Part shown: positions 1-6,491 of the stretch, piece after piece
Position numbering within the stretch: the first letter of the stretch is position 1
Layout: every line of letters begins with the position of its first letter
Source of the DNA: an uncultured bacterium
GTDB taxonomy: Bacteria > Planctomycetota > Phycisphaerae > Phycisphaerales > SM1A02
Assembly (NCBI GenBank): GCA_903918555.1
Contig: CAIXEV010000299.1
Coordinates: forward strand, 1 to 6,526
DNA length: 6,526 nt
Direction: 5' to 3'
Program-made: the position numbers and the translations under genes
Notes under the pieces: generated by a model
Database searches by the model: none
The model's input: the letters and a program-made list of their open reading frames with translations, nothing else
Told to the model about the DNA's origin: nothing

Positions 1-1
1 A

Positions 2-88
2 CGGTGGGGGAGGGATTCGAACCCTCGAGACCCTGACGGGTCTGCCGGTTTTCAAGACCGGTACATTCAACCGCTCTGCCACCCCACC
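2..88 (-). tRNA. trnS: tRNA-Ser, anticodon UGA
   Basis: Read on the minus strand this is a complete 87-nt class II tRNA. The acceptor stem pairs GGTGGGG (88 to 82) with CCCCACC (9 to 3), with G as discriminator at 2. The anticodon stem CCGGT/ACCGG (61-57 and 49-45) encloses the loop CTTGAAA, giving anticodon TGA at 54-52, which reads UCA and other UCN serine codons. A long variable arm with the stem AGACCC/GGGTCT is the hallmark of serine tRNAs. The T arm contains the usual GGTTCGAATCC. The base after the discriminator is T, so the 3' CCA is not encoded and must be added by CCA-adding enzyme. The gene is transcribed away from the lipoprotein gene. A possible -10 (TACACT, minus strand, 125 to 120) lies upstream without a convincing -35. 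Confidence 0.97.
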
Positions 89-97
89 CAAGAAAGT

Positions 98-112
98 GCG
101 GGCAAATCCCGC
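98..112. other. short inverted repeat in the tRNA-lipoprotein gap
   Basis: GCGGG (98-102) and CCCGC (108-112) can pair around the loop CAAAT. The element sits in the 82-base divergent gap between the tRNA-Ser 5' end and the lipoprotein start. No T-run follows on either strand, so it does not look like a terminator. It may be a chance GC-rich dyad or part of the promoter region of either gene. I see no convincing promoter for the lipoprotein in the rest of the gap. Confidence 0.3.
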
Positions 113-170
113 GCGGCCGAGTGTAGCCGACCCCGCAAGACGGTAGTCTCCCCCGCCACTGGAGCCCTCT

Positions 171-800
171 ATGCGAAACCTCACCCCCGCCCTGCTCGCC
201 GTCGCCATCTCGCTCGCCCCCGTTGCCCTCGTCGGTTGCTCGACGCCCGGCTACAAGAAGGGCGACAGCGCGGCCGACACGATGCGCGGCGCGGATCAGA
301 CCGCGGCGTCGCTCCTCAGCTCGGCGCAGAACGCCCAGACCTACTTCGCCTCGCTCCAGGAAGGCGAGCTCAAGCCGCTGTTCGCGCGCTTTGAGAAGGA
401 GGTCGACGCATACGACTCGAGCATCAAGCGCCTCCGCGGCTCGCTCGCCGATGTGCGCAGCAACACCAACGGCTACATCGCGTCGCTCAAGAAGACGAGC
501 GAGGCCATCTCGAGCGCGGACCTGAAGATGAAGACCGACGCGCGCATCGCGAACATCTCGCAGCAGCTCTCGGAGATCGACGGCTGCGCGGCGCAGGTCG
601 ACGCGATCGCGGGCGAGTTGAGCAAGGACTTCTCAGACCTCCGCAACTTCCTGCGCGCCGATCTCTCGACCCGCGGGCTCGCGGACGCCGCACCGACTGC
701 GAAGGGCATCGACGAAACCATCAACCGCCTCGGAAAGGCCGTCGAGGAGCTCAAGCGCCAGCTTGCGGATGTCCAGGCCGCGGTCGCCTCGGGCGCCTGA
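171..800 (+). CDS. Lipoprotein, DUF2959-like, helical
   Basis: This encodes a 209-residue predicted outer-membrane lipoprotein of unknown molecular function. Residues 1-22 form a lipoprotein signal peptide ending in the lipobox LVGC, with the lipidated cysteine at residue 23. Serine at +2 favours outer-membrane sorting under the Lol rule known from proteobacteria. After a short linker, the mature part is almost entirely amphipathic helix with heptad-like patterning, in three stretches: about 42-110, 122-165 and 178-205. Length, architecture and the late motif NFLRADLSTRGL resemble the DUF2959 family; I recognise that by pattern only. The ATG has a Shine-Dalgarno GGAG at 161-164, six bases upstream, and is the only start that gives an intact signal peptide. 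The gene stands alone, divergent from the tRNA and 106 bases before the sigma factor. A generic coiled-coil lipoprotein is the alternative. Confidence 0.9.
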   Translation: MRNLTPALLAVAISLAPVALVGCSTPGYKKGDSAADTMRGADQTAASLLSSAQNAQTYFASLQEGELKPLFARFEKEVDAYDSSIKRLRGSLADVRSNTNGYIASLKKTSEAISSADLKMKTDARIANISQQLSEIDGCAAQVDAIAGELSKDFSDLRNFLRADLSTRGLADAAPTAKGIDETINRLGKAVEELKRQLADVQAAVASGA

Positions 801-824
801 ACCAAAATCCAACTGAATCGGGTC

Positions 825-852
825 GTGCGCGCGCACAAAATTGTGCAATTTT
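825..852. promoter_or_regulatory. Overlapping palindromes upstream of the ECF sigma gene
   Basis: Three perfect dyads overlap in 28 bases: GTGCGCGCGCAC (825-836), GCACAA-AA-TTGTGC (833-846) and AAAATTG-TG-CAATTTT (837-852). They are the most AT-rich and most symmetric stretch between the lipoprotein and sigma genes. The loops are too tight for a strong intrinsic terminator, although AATTTT follows the middle dyad. They overlap the best candidate -35 for the sigma gene, so an operator or promoter-control site is the likelier reading. A weak terminator for the lipoprotein gene is the alternative. Confidence 0.4.
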
Positions 853-868
853 CTGCTACCCTGAGAAT
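841..868 (+). promoter_or_regulatory. Candidate promoter of the sigma/anti-sigma unit
   Basis: TTGTGC (841-846) and GAGAAT (863-868) are separated by 16 bases and each matches the housekeeping sigma-70 consensus at four of six positions. Transcription would start near 875, leaving a leader of about 30 bases before the GTG at 907. The match is weak, and an ECF-type self-dependent promoter could be present instead. I infer a promoter here mainly because the position is right and the local AT content is raised. Confidence 0.25.
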
Positions 869-906
869 CCTGCGGACGCACTTTTGCGATCTGCAGCCTT
901 CTCCGC

Positions 907-1584
907 GTGCCTGAATCACACTCCATCCTCGAGCGAGTCGCCAAGGGCGATCCGGGCGCGCCCACGGAGTGCATCGAGCGCTTCAGCGGTCTTGTCTGGA
1001 GCCTGGCTCGGCGCCTCTGCGCCAGCGCCTCCGACGCCGAGGACGCGGTGCAGGAGATCTTCATCGATGTCTGGAAGAGCGCCGCGCGCTTCGATCCTGC
1101 GATCGCGAGCGAGACGACCTTCGTCGCGATGATCGCACGCCGTCGCCTGATCGACCGTGGCCGCCGCCGCATGAGGCGCCCCGAGGTGCCCCAGATCGCC
1201 GAAACGCTCGCCGATGGCGCCGAGCGCATCGACCGCTCCGACAGCGCGGAGCAGCAAGGCATCGCGCAGCGTGCGTTCGCGCAACTCAGGCCCGAGCAGC
1301 AGCAGGTGCTCCAGCTCGCGATCCACCACGGCTGCTCGCACGAGCAGATCGCGACTGCAACAGGGATGCCGCTTGGCACAGTGAAGACCCACGCGCGCCG
1401 TGGACTCATCAAGATTCGCCAGATTCTCGCGGATCAAGGCGTCCTCGCGCCTGAGGATCATCCTCGGGATCTAGGGCAGTCGCAGCGCGATCTTGATGAG
1501 CAGGGCACATCGCGAATCCGCGCGAAGCAGTCGACCGAAGCATCGGCCATCTCCCCCGCCTCGCGAGGAGAGCCCCTCCCGTGA
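907..1584 (+). CDS. ECF-type RNA polymerase sigma factor
   Basis: This 225-residue protein is an extracytoplasmic-function sigma-70 factor, which binds core RNA polymerase and directs it to a small regulon. Region 2 spans about residues 24-91 and includes the core-binding and -10 recognition segment DAEDAVQEIFIDVW, followed by a basic stretch LIDRGRRRMRR. Region 4 spans about 124-174, with the helix-turn-helix HEQIATATGMPLGTVKTHARRGL for -35 recognition. The linker (92-123) lacks region 3, as is usual for ECF factors. A polar 50-residue tail follows region 4, longer than normal. GTG at 907 is the only possible start: the frame is closed by TGA at 862 with no other start codon between. It has no clear Shine-Dalgarno. 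The stop overlaps the GTG of the RskA-type gene by 4 bases, which fits the SigK-like ECF/RskA pairing. The target promoters cannot be told from the sequence. Confidence 0.94.
   Translation: MPESHSILERVAKGDPGAPTECIERFSGLVWSLARRLCASASDAEDAVQEIFIDVWKSAARFDPAIASETTFVAMIARRRLIDRGRRRMRRPEVPQIAETLADGAERIDRSDSAEQQGIAQRAFAQLRPEQQQVLQLAIHHGCSHEQIATATGMPLGTVKTHARRGLIKIRQILADQGVLAPEDHPRDLGQSQRDLDEQGTSRIRAKQSTEASAISPASRGEPLP
1565..1572 (+). promoter_or_regulatory. Shine-Dalgarno of the anti-sigma gene, inside the sigma gene
   Basis: GAGGAGAG lies 8-10 bases before the GTG at 1581 and within the last codons of the sigma gene. It supports GTG 1581 as the start and, with the 4-base overlap GTGA, suggests translational coupling that keeps the sigma and anti-sigma proteins in balance. 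Confidence 0.7.
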
Positions 1585-2396
1585 ACCGCGAAACCAACAA
1601 CTCTTCCAACGGCGGCGACGCGCTTCGCGTGCTTGACCGCGCCTGCGATGCCGCGCTGTTCGGCGACGCCCCGTCGGCCGAAGAGCTGCTCGAGGCGCGC
1701 GAGCAGGGCCTTGATCTCGTCAACGAAACCGAGTTGTTCGAACTGATCGCGGCGCAGCTCGAGTCCGAGCACTACCACGCCAACCGATCCATCGCTCCGA
1801 CCGTTCCAGCGGCGCTCCGCTCGCGGCTCCACCAGATGGCCGAGTCGCTCGATGCGCCACAGCCGCTCCCGATCTCGCGTGCGATCAAGACGCCGACCCG
1901 TTCGCGTTCAGGGATGCGCGACTGGTTCGTCGCCGCGGCGTGCATCGCGTTCGGCGCCGTGTCGACCTTCATGCTCGTCCGAGCCGGAACGCAGTCCACC
2001 GAAGAGCTGACCACCGACCCGGCGCGGTTCGTGTCGATGTATCCGACCGCCGTGCGCGTGCCGTGGGAGGGCACCAAGGATTCGCATGTCGTGGGCACTG
2101 TCCGCGGCGAAGCGATCTTCGATCCTCGCACCTCGAAGGGGCTCCTCGTCATCGAGGGTCTCGCCGCGAACGATCCGTCGTTCGAGCAGTACCAGCTGTG
2201 GATCTTCGATGCCTCGCGCGACGAGCGCTATCCGGTCGATGGCGGCGTGTTCGATGTGCCCGCCTGCGGACAGGCCTCGATTCCGATCGAGGCGAAGCTT
2301 TCCGTCGACAAGCCCGTGCTGTTCGCGGTGACCGTCGAGAAGCCGGGCGGGGTTGTCGTGAGCGACCGGCGCATCGCGCTCGTTGCGAAGCCCTGA
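1581..2396 (+). CDS. RskA-type membrane anti-sigma factor
   Basis: This 271-residue protein is the likely partner and inhibitor of the upstream sigma factor. The cytoplasmic N-terminal part (1-113) is helical and acidic (for example SAEELLEAREQGLDLVNETELFELI), as expected of a sigma-binding domain. It has no HxxxCxxC zinc motif, so it is not a classical ZAS anti-sigma. One transmembrane helix follows at about 115-134 (WFVAAACIAFGAVSTFMLV). The extracytoplasmic part (about 165-268) matches the RskA C-terminal domain pattern: GTVRGEAIFDP, LLVIEGLA, YQLWIFD, GGVFDV and FAVTVEKPGG. RskA proteins are normally destroyed by regulated intramembrane proteolysis to free the sigma factor; that mechanism is inferred here. 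The GTG start overlaps the sigma stop and has a good Shine-Dalgarno. The final codons and TGA stop form the first unit of a 16-bp tandem repeat. Confidence 0.9.
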   Translation: MNRETNNSSNGGDALRVLDRACDAALFGDAPSAEELLEAREQGLDLVNETELFELIAAQLESEHYHANRSIAPTVPAALRSRLHQMAESLDAPQPLPISRAIKTPTRSRSGMRDWFVAAACIAFGAVSTFMLVRAGTQSTEELTTDPARFVSMYPTAVRVPWEGTKDSHVVGTVRGEAIFDPRTSKGLLVIEGLAANDPSFEQYQLWIFDASRDERYPVDGGVFDVPACGQASIPIEAKLSVDKPVLFAVTVEKPGGVVVSDRRIALVAKP

Positions 2397-2445
2397 CATC
2401 GCGAAGCCCTGACATCGCGAAGCCCTGACATCGCGAAGCCCTGAC
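2385..2445. repeat. 16-bp tandem repeat, 3.8 units, over the anti-sigma stop codon
   Basis: The unit GCGAAGCCCTGACATC occurs perfectly at 2385-2400, 2401-2416 and 2417-2432. A fourth copy keeps the first 13 bases (2433-2445). The first unit encodes the last residues AKP and the TGA stop (2394-2396) of the anti-sigma protein. Later units lie outside the gene, so copy-number change would leave the protein unaltered. The pattern fits recent replication slippage. There are no spacers, so it is not a CRISPR array. Confidence 0.95.
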
Positions 2446-2590
2446 GCTGCGAACCACGACGCAACGATGCCCCGAACGCGGGCTCGCTGTTGTCTTTTGT
2501 GCTGAAATGAAATTGATGCGGGCGCGGAACGGATACCCCCGCGATGCGACTCCGTACCATGTCGCCTTCGTCCTCAGACGCGAGCCCCGC
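2397..2590 (+). other. Intergenic region ahead of the protease gene
   Basis: Apart from the tandem repeat, this 194-base gap holds an AT-rich patch at about 2490-2517 (TTGTCTTTTGTGCTGAAATG and following bases), the best place for the protease promoter. TTGTCT (2490-2495) could be a -35, but the matching -10 (ATTGAT, 2512-2517) is poor. An in-frame ATG at 2507 lies here; using it would put a charged 28-residue extension before the signal peptide, so I treat the stretch as untranslated leader. Confidence 0.4.
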
Positions 2591-5500
2591 ATGCCGATGA
2601 ACACCCACACCCGCGCGCTCTTCCTGTCCGCATCCGCCGTTCTCGCCGCTGCGCCCGCGCTGGCCGCCGCGCCGCAGGAAGGCGATCCAACCCGCGGCCT
2701 CTGCCGCTACCCCGACATCTCGAAGGATTCGATCGTCTTCATCTACGGCAACGATCTCTGGATCGTGCCGAAGGACGGCGGCACGGCGCGGCCTGTCGCG
2801 AATCCAGCGGGCTTCGAGGGATCGCCCCGCTTCTCGCCGGACGGCAAGTCGATCGCCTTCCGCGCCAACTACGACCAGGGCCTTGATCTCTACACGCTCG
2901 CGGTCGACGGCGGCATCCCGCAGCGCGTCACGCATCACCCGGCGCCTGAAGGGCTCTGCGACTGGACGCCCGATGGCAAGGGCCTGATCTTCATGGGCAA
3001 CCTGGGCGGCCTGACGCGTGCCTCGAAGCTCTACAGCGTGCCTGCGACGGGCGGCCTGCCCACGCAGTTCCCCGTTCCCTACGGCGCGAACGGCTCGCTC
3101 GACAAGTCGGGCGAATGGCTCGCGTACACGCCGCACTCGACCGACACGCGCACCTGGAAGCGCTACCGCGGCGGCATGGCGACCGACATCTGGCTCTTCA
3201 ACATCAAGACCGGCGAGTCGAAGCGCATCACCGACTGGGAAGGCACCGACACGCTGCCCATGTGGAACGGCCGCAAGGTCTACTTCCTCTCCGACCGAAG
3301 CGCCGCCGAGGGCAATGTCCTCAATGTGTGGAGCTACGACGCCGACTCCGGCAAGACCGAGCAGGTCACCCGATTCAAGACGCACGATGTGAAGTGGCCC
3401 GCGATCGGCCCGGATAGCGGCGGATCGGGCGAGATGGTGCTCCAGCACGGCGACCAGATCTTCGTGCTCGACCTCGCGACCAACGCGGCCCGTCCCGTGT
3501 CGATCAAGGTGCCGGGCGACCGCGAGACGCTGCGCGTCGCCGTGGTCGATGCCGCGCAGAACATCCAAGGCGCGTCGATCTCCCCGAGCGGCAAGCGCGT
3601 CGCGGTCGTCGGCCGCGGCGACATCTGGTCGGCGCCCGCCGAGAACGGCACGCCGCGCAACATGACGCGCACCGACGGCGTGTTCGAGCGCTCCGCGGCG
3701 TGGAGCCCGGACGGCAAGACGATCGCGTTCTTCTCCGACGCGACCGGCGAGTACGAGCTCTACACCATGCCGGCCGACGGCAAGCCGGCGGCGGACGGCG
3801 CGCCCGCGCAGCCGAAGCAGCTCACGAAGCCGGTCGAGGGCGTGGCGGGCGCGTTCCGCACCGACATCACATGGGCACCCGACTCGAAGTCGGTCGTCAT
3901 CCAGGACAAGGCCGGCCACATCGACCTCGTGAAGATCGAGGACGGTTCGTCGGTTCGCCTCGACAAGAATCCCGAGGCGCCGCGCTCGCTCGCCATCTCG
4001 TTCTCGCATGACTCGCGCTGGATCGCGTGGTCGCGCTCCTGCGACGGAAGCGAGCTCGACGCGATCTATCTCCACGACACCAAGGAAGCCGACCCCGCGA
4101 AGGCGCGCACGCAGGTGACGAGCGGCTTCTACTCGGACAGCGATCCGACCTTCGACCGCAAGGGCGATTGGCTCGTCTTCACGAGCTCGCGCAACTTCTC
4201 GCCGACCTACAGCGAGTTCGACACGACCTGGATCTACAACAACTCGCAGGTCCTGATGGCGGTGCCGCTGAAGAAGGACTTCAAGCTGCCGTGGCTTCCC
4301 ACGAGCGACGAAGAGGGCCAGAAGGACGACGGCAAGTCGTCGGGCGGCGGTGGCGGAGCTCCCGCTGCCGGCGCTGGCGGGCCGCCCGCGGGTGGTCCTC
4401 CGGCAGGCGGACGCCGTCGCCGTGGCGCCGAGGGCGAGGAGGCGAACCTCATTGCGGCATCCGTTGATGCGGCGATTGGCCAAGATGAGAAGAAGGACGA
4501 GAAGAAGGACGAGAAGCAGACCGACGCCCCCGCCGCGACCGGCGCCGCCGGCACCTGGAACTGCGTCGTGCGCATCGACAACGCGCCCGTGGCCGTCAAG
4601 CTCGTGCTCGCCGAGACCGATGGCGCCGTCAGCGGCACCGCGGCTTCGGCGATGGGCTCGGCCGAGGTCAAGGGCACCTTCGACGCGTCGACCGGCGCGC
4701 TCAAGCTCAGCGGCACGCTGAACGGACGCGTGTTCGAGCTCGACCTCAAGGTCGAGGGCGACTCGCTGTCGGGCACGGCCAGCAGCACGACCGAGGATGG
4801 CGCCGCGATGAAGGTCGAGCTGACCGGCACGCGCGTCGCCGAGAAGAAGGATGGCGATGGCGCCAAGAAGGACGAGAAGAAGGACGAGAAGAAGGAGGTC
4901 GTGATCGACCTCGACGGCTTCGAGGCGCGCGCGGTGCAGCTGCCCGCGGCCGCCGGCTCGTTCGGGTCGCTCGGGTTCAACGATCGCAACGAGCTGCTCT
5001 ACGGCCGCGAAGGCTCCGTGCGCGTCATGGACCTCTCCTCGAAGACTCCTTCGGAGGCGACGGGGCCGAGCGGCGTGCGCTTCGATGTCTCGGCCGACGG
5101 CAAGAAGCTGCTGATGGGCGGCCGCGGCGGCGCGTCGATCGCGGGCGCTTCGGCGGGCGCGAGCGCGAAGCCGATCGTCGCGAGCCCGATGCTCGTCGAG
5201 ATCCACCCGCGCCATGAGCGCGCGCAGATCCTCGTCGACGCGTGGCGCATCTTCCGCGACTACTTCTACGACCAGGGCATGCACGGCGTCGACTGGAACG
5301 CGATCCGCGCGAAGTACGAGGCGATGCTGCCCGCGGTCGTGACGCGCGAGGACCTCAACTTCCTGATCGCGGAGATGATCTCCGAGCTCAATGTCGGACA
5401 CGCGTACCTGCAGGGCCCCGGCGATGTCGAGGAGACCTCGAGCCGCTTGGTCGGCATGCTTGCCGTGGAGTTCGCGCCCGCGACCAACGAGGACGGCACG

Positions 5501-6457
5501 ACCGCGAAGGCGTGGAAGCTCGCGAAGTTCGTGAACGGCGCGTCGTTCGACAACGAGGCGCGCAGCCCGCTCGCGGCGCAGGGCCTCGGCGTGAGCGAAG
5601 GCGACTACCTGCTCGCGGTCAACGGCGAGGCGGTCGATCCGTCGCGCGATCCGTGGGCGCAGTTCCTCGACCTCGCGGGCAAGTCGGTCGTGCTGACCGT
5701 CTCGAAGAAGCCAGCGATGGACAAGGACGCGAAGGATGTCGTGGTGACGGCGCTCGGAAGCGAGTCGAACCTCCACTACCGCGCGTGGGTCGAGTCGAAG
5801 CGCCGGCAGGTCGAGGAACTCTCGGGCGGCAAGATCGGCTACATCTATGTGCCGAACACGGGCGTCGATGGTCAGACCGAACTCGTGCGCCAGTTCTACG
5901 GACAGCGCATGAAGCCGTCGCTCATCATCGATGACCGCTGGAATGGCGGCGGTCAGATCCCGACCCGCTTCATCGAGCTGCTCAACCGCCCGGTCACCAA
6001 CTACTGGGCGCGGCGCGACGCCCGCGACGGCGCGTGGCCGCCGGACGGACACCGCGGTCCGATGGCGATGCTCATCAACGGCCTCGCTGGCTCGGGCGGC
6101 GACATGTTCCCGTGGCTCTTCAAGCACAACAAGCTTGGGCCGGTGATCGGCACGCGCACATGGGGCGGCCTCGTCGGCATCTCGGGCAACCCGGGGCTCA
6201 TCGACGGCGGCTCGATCAGCGTGCCGACCTTCGGCTTCTACGAGACCGACGGCACCTGGGGCGTCGAGGGCCACGGCATCGATCCGGACATCGAGGTGAT
6301 CGATGACCCGGCGAAGATGAAGGACGGCCGCGACCCGCAGCTCGAGAAGGCGGTCGAGGTGCTCCTGAAGGAGCTCGAGACGAACGCCTACAAGGCGGTG
6401 CCGAAGCCGAAGGGCCCGAACCGCAGCGGCATGGGCCTGCCGGTCACCGATCGGTAA
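2591..6457 (+). CDS. Secreted Tricorn-type serine protease (S41 family)
   Basis: This 1288-residue Tricorn homologue is a large oligomeric peptidase family that trims peptides. Residues 1 to about 25-27 form a signal peptide ending ALAAA, so it is exported, probably to the periplasm. A first beta-propeller (about 35-310) contains PD40-like repeats (SPRFSPDGKSIAF near 78) and the family motif KRYRGG (190-195). A second propeller (about 320-570) repeats the pattern (WSPDGKTIAFFSD near 370). A linker of about 200 residues with an extra beta domain follows, then the tail of the propeller. A helical C1 domain (about 877-940), a PDZ domain (about 955-1055) and a C2 catalytic domain (about 1060-1250) complete it. 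Catalytic His937 (NVGHAY), Ser1168 (AGSGGD) and Glu1226 (VEGHG) align with archaeal His746, Ser965 and Glu1023; the Ser-Glu spacing is 58 in both. Archaeal Ser745 is Gly936 here. I chose ATG 2591 because it gives a clean signal peptide; ATG 2597 is equally possible. No strong Shine-Dalgarno is seen. Confidence 0.96.
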   Translation: MPMNTHTRALFLSASAVLAAAPALAAAPQEGDPTRGLCRYPDISKDSIVFIYGNDLWIVPKDGGTARPVANPAGFEGSPRFSPDGKSIAFRANYDQGLDLYTLAVDGGIPQRVTHHPAPEGLCDWTPDGKGLIFMGNLGGLTRASKLYSVPATGGLPTQFPVPYGANGSLDKSGEWLAYTPHSTDTRTWKRYRGGMATDIWLFNIKTGESKRITDWEGTDTLPMWNGRKVYFLSDRSAAEGNVLNVWSYDADSGKTEQVTRFKTHDVKWPAIGPDSGGSGEMVLQHGDQIFVLDLATNAARPVSIKVPGDRETLRVAVVDAAQNIQGASISPSGKRVAVVGRGDIWSAPAENGTPRNMTRTDGVFERSAAWSPDGKTIAFFSDATGEYELYTMPADGKPAADGAPAQPKQLTKPVEGVAGAFRTDITWAPDSKSVVIQDKAGHIDLVKIEDGSSVRLDKNPEAPRSLAISFSHDSRWIAWSRSCDGSELDAIYLHDTKEADPAKARTQVTSGFYSDSDPTFDRKGDWLVFTSSRNFSPTYSEFDTTWIYNNSQVLMAVPLKKDFKLPWLPTSDEEGQKDDGKSSGGGGGAPAAGAGGPPAGGPPAGGRRRRGAEGEEANLIAASVDAAIGQDEKKDEKKDEKQTDAPAATGAAGTWNCVVRIDNAPVAVKLVLAETDGAVSGTAASAMGSAEVKGTFDASTGALKLSGTLNGRVFELDLKVEGDSLSGTASSTTEDGAAMKVELTGTRVAEKKDGDGAKKDEKKDEKKEVVIDLDGFEARAVQLPAAAGSFGSLGFNDRNELLYGREGSVRVMDLSSKTPSEATGPSGVRFDVSADGKKLLMGGRGGASIAGASAGASAKPIVASPMLVEIHPRHERAQILVDAWRIFRDYFYDQGMHGVDWNAIRAKYEAMLPAVVTREDLNFLIAEMISELNVGHAYLQGPGDVEETSSRLVGMLAVEFAPATNEDGTTAKAWKLAKFVNGASFDNEARSPLAAQGLGVSEGDYLLAVNGEAVDPSRDPWAQFLDLAGKSVVLTVSKKPAMDKDAKDVVVTALGSESNLHYRAWVESKRRQVEELSGGKIGYIYVPNTGVDGQTELVRQFYGQRMKPSLIIDDRWNGGGQIPTRFIELLNRPVTNYWARRDARDGAWPPDGHRGPMAMLINGLAGSGGDMFPWLFKHNKLGPVIGTRTWGGLVGISGNPGLIDGGSISVPTFGFYETDGTWGVEGHGIDPDIEVIDDPAKMKDGRDPQLEKAVEVLLKELETNAYKAVPKPKGPNRSGMGLPVTDR
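4490..4516 (+). repeat. Left copy of an exact 27-bp direct repeat
   Basis: This copy encodes the charged linker KKDEKKDEK before the inserted beta domain of the protease. All 27 bases are identical to 4865-4891, and the flanking bases differ on both sides. The copy is itself built from a 12-bp subrepeat, AAGAAGGACGAG. Confidence 0.95.
4545..4845 (+). other. Beta-rich domain inserted in the protease linker
   Basis: About residues 652-752 of the protease form a compact unit starting GTWNCVVRIDNAPVAVKL and ending KVELTGTRVA. It alternates short hydrophobic strands with glycine turns (GAVSGTA, AEVKGTFD, LKLSGTL, GDSLSGTA), as in a small beta-barrel or lipocalin-like fold. Similar G-x-W...V-x-G...L-x-G units recur, in my recollection, beside amidohydrolase domains in planctomycetes and related bacteria. 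It is not part of archaeal Tricorn. It is preceded by a Gly/Pro-rich and RRRR-containing stretch (about 580-620) and bracketed by Lys/Glu/Asp repeats. Binding or scaffolding is possible; no catalytic residues are evident. Confidence 0.6.
4865..4891 (+). repeat. Right copy of an exact 27-bp direct repeat
   Basis: This copy encodes KKDEKKDEK after the inserted beta domain. It begins exactly 375 bases (125 codons) after the left copy, so recombination between them would remove the domain without a frameshift. Confidence 0.95.
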
Positions 6458-6491
6458 CCCGCAGCCGCGACGGCTCAAACCATGCACTCCC

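Noticed and set aside
877..888. CGCA-CTTT-TGCG stem-loop in the sigma leader
   Set aside because: A four-base-pair stem is too short to support a regulatory claim and is easily met by chance.
633..1461. Minus-strand open frames opposite the lipoprotein and sigma genes
   Set aside because: They are shadows of clearly recognisable plus-strand genes, cross gene boundaries, and have low-complexity Arg/Ala/Ser-rich translations.
2385..2445. CRISPR-like array
   Set aside because: The units are 16 bp, head to tail with no spacers, and begin inside a coding sequence.
2469..2483. GCCC-CGAACGC-GGGC hairpin as a terminator for the sigma/anti-sigma unit
   Set aside because: The stem is only four base pairs, and the nearest T-run (TCTTTT) lies about ten bases downstream rather than directly after it.
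2507..2590. ATG 2507 as the protease start
   Set aside because: It would add a charged 28-residue stretch before a well-formed signal peptide and has no Shine-Dalgarno. ATG 2591 or 2597 gives a normal exported protein.
4339..4440. Gly/Pro-rich stretch with RRRR in the protease as a frameshift or assembly fault
   Set aside because: The frame stays open and continues into recognisable sequence on both sides. A low-complexity linker is common at this position in bacterial Tricorn proteins.
2228..6487. A 1419-codon open frame on the minus strand opposite the protease gene
   Set aside because: It is longer than the protease, but its translation is Arg/Ala/His/Val-rich with no domain pattern. It runs over the anti-sigma end, the gap and the whole protease. 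Long antisense frames are expected in high-GC genes with C/G-biased third positions.
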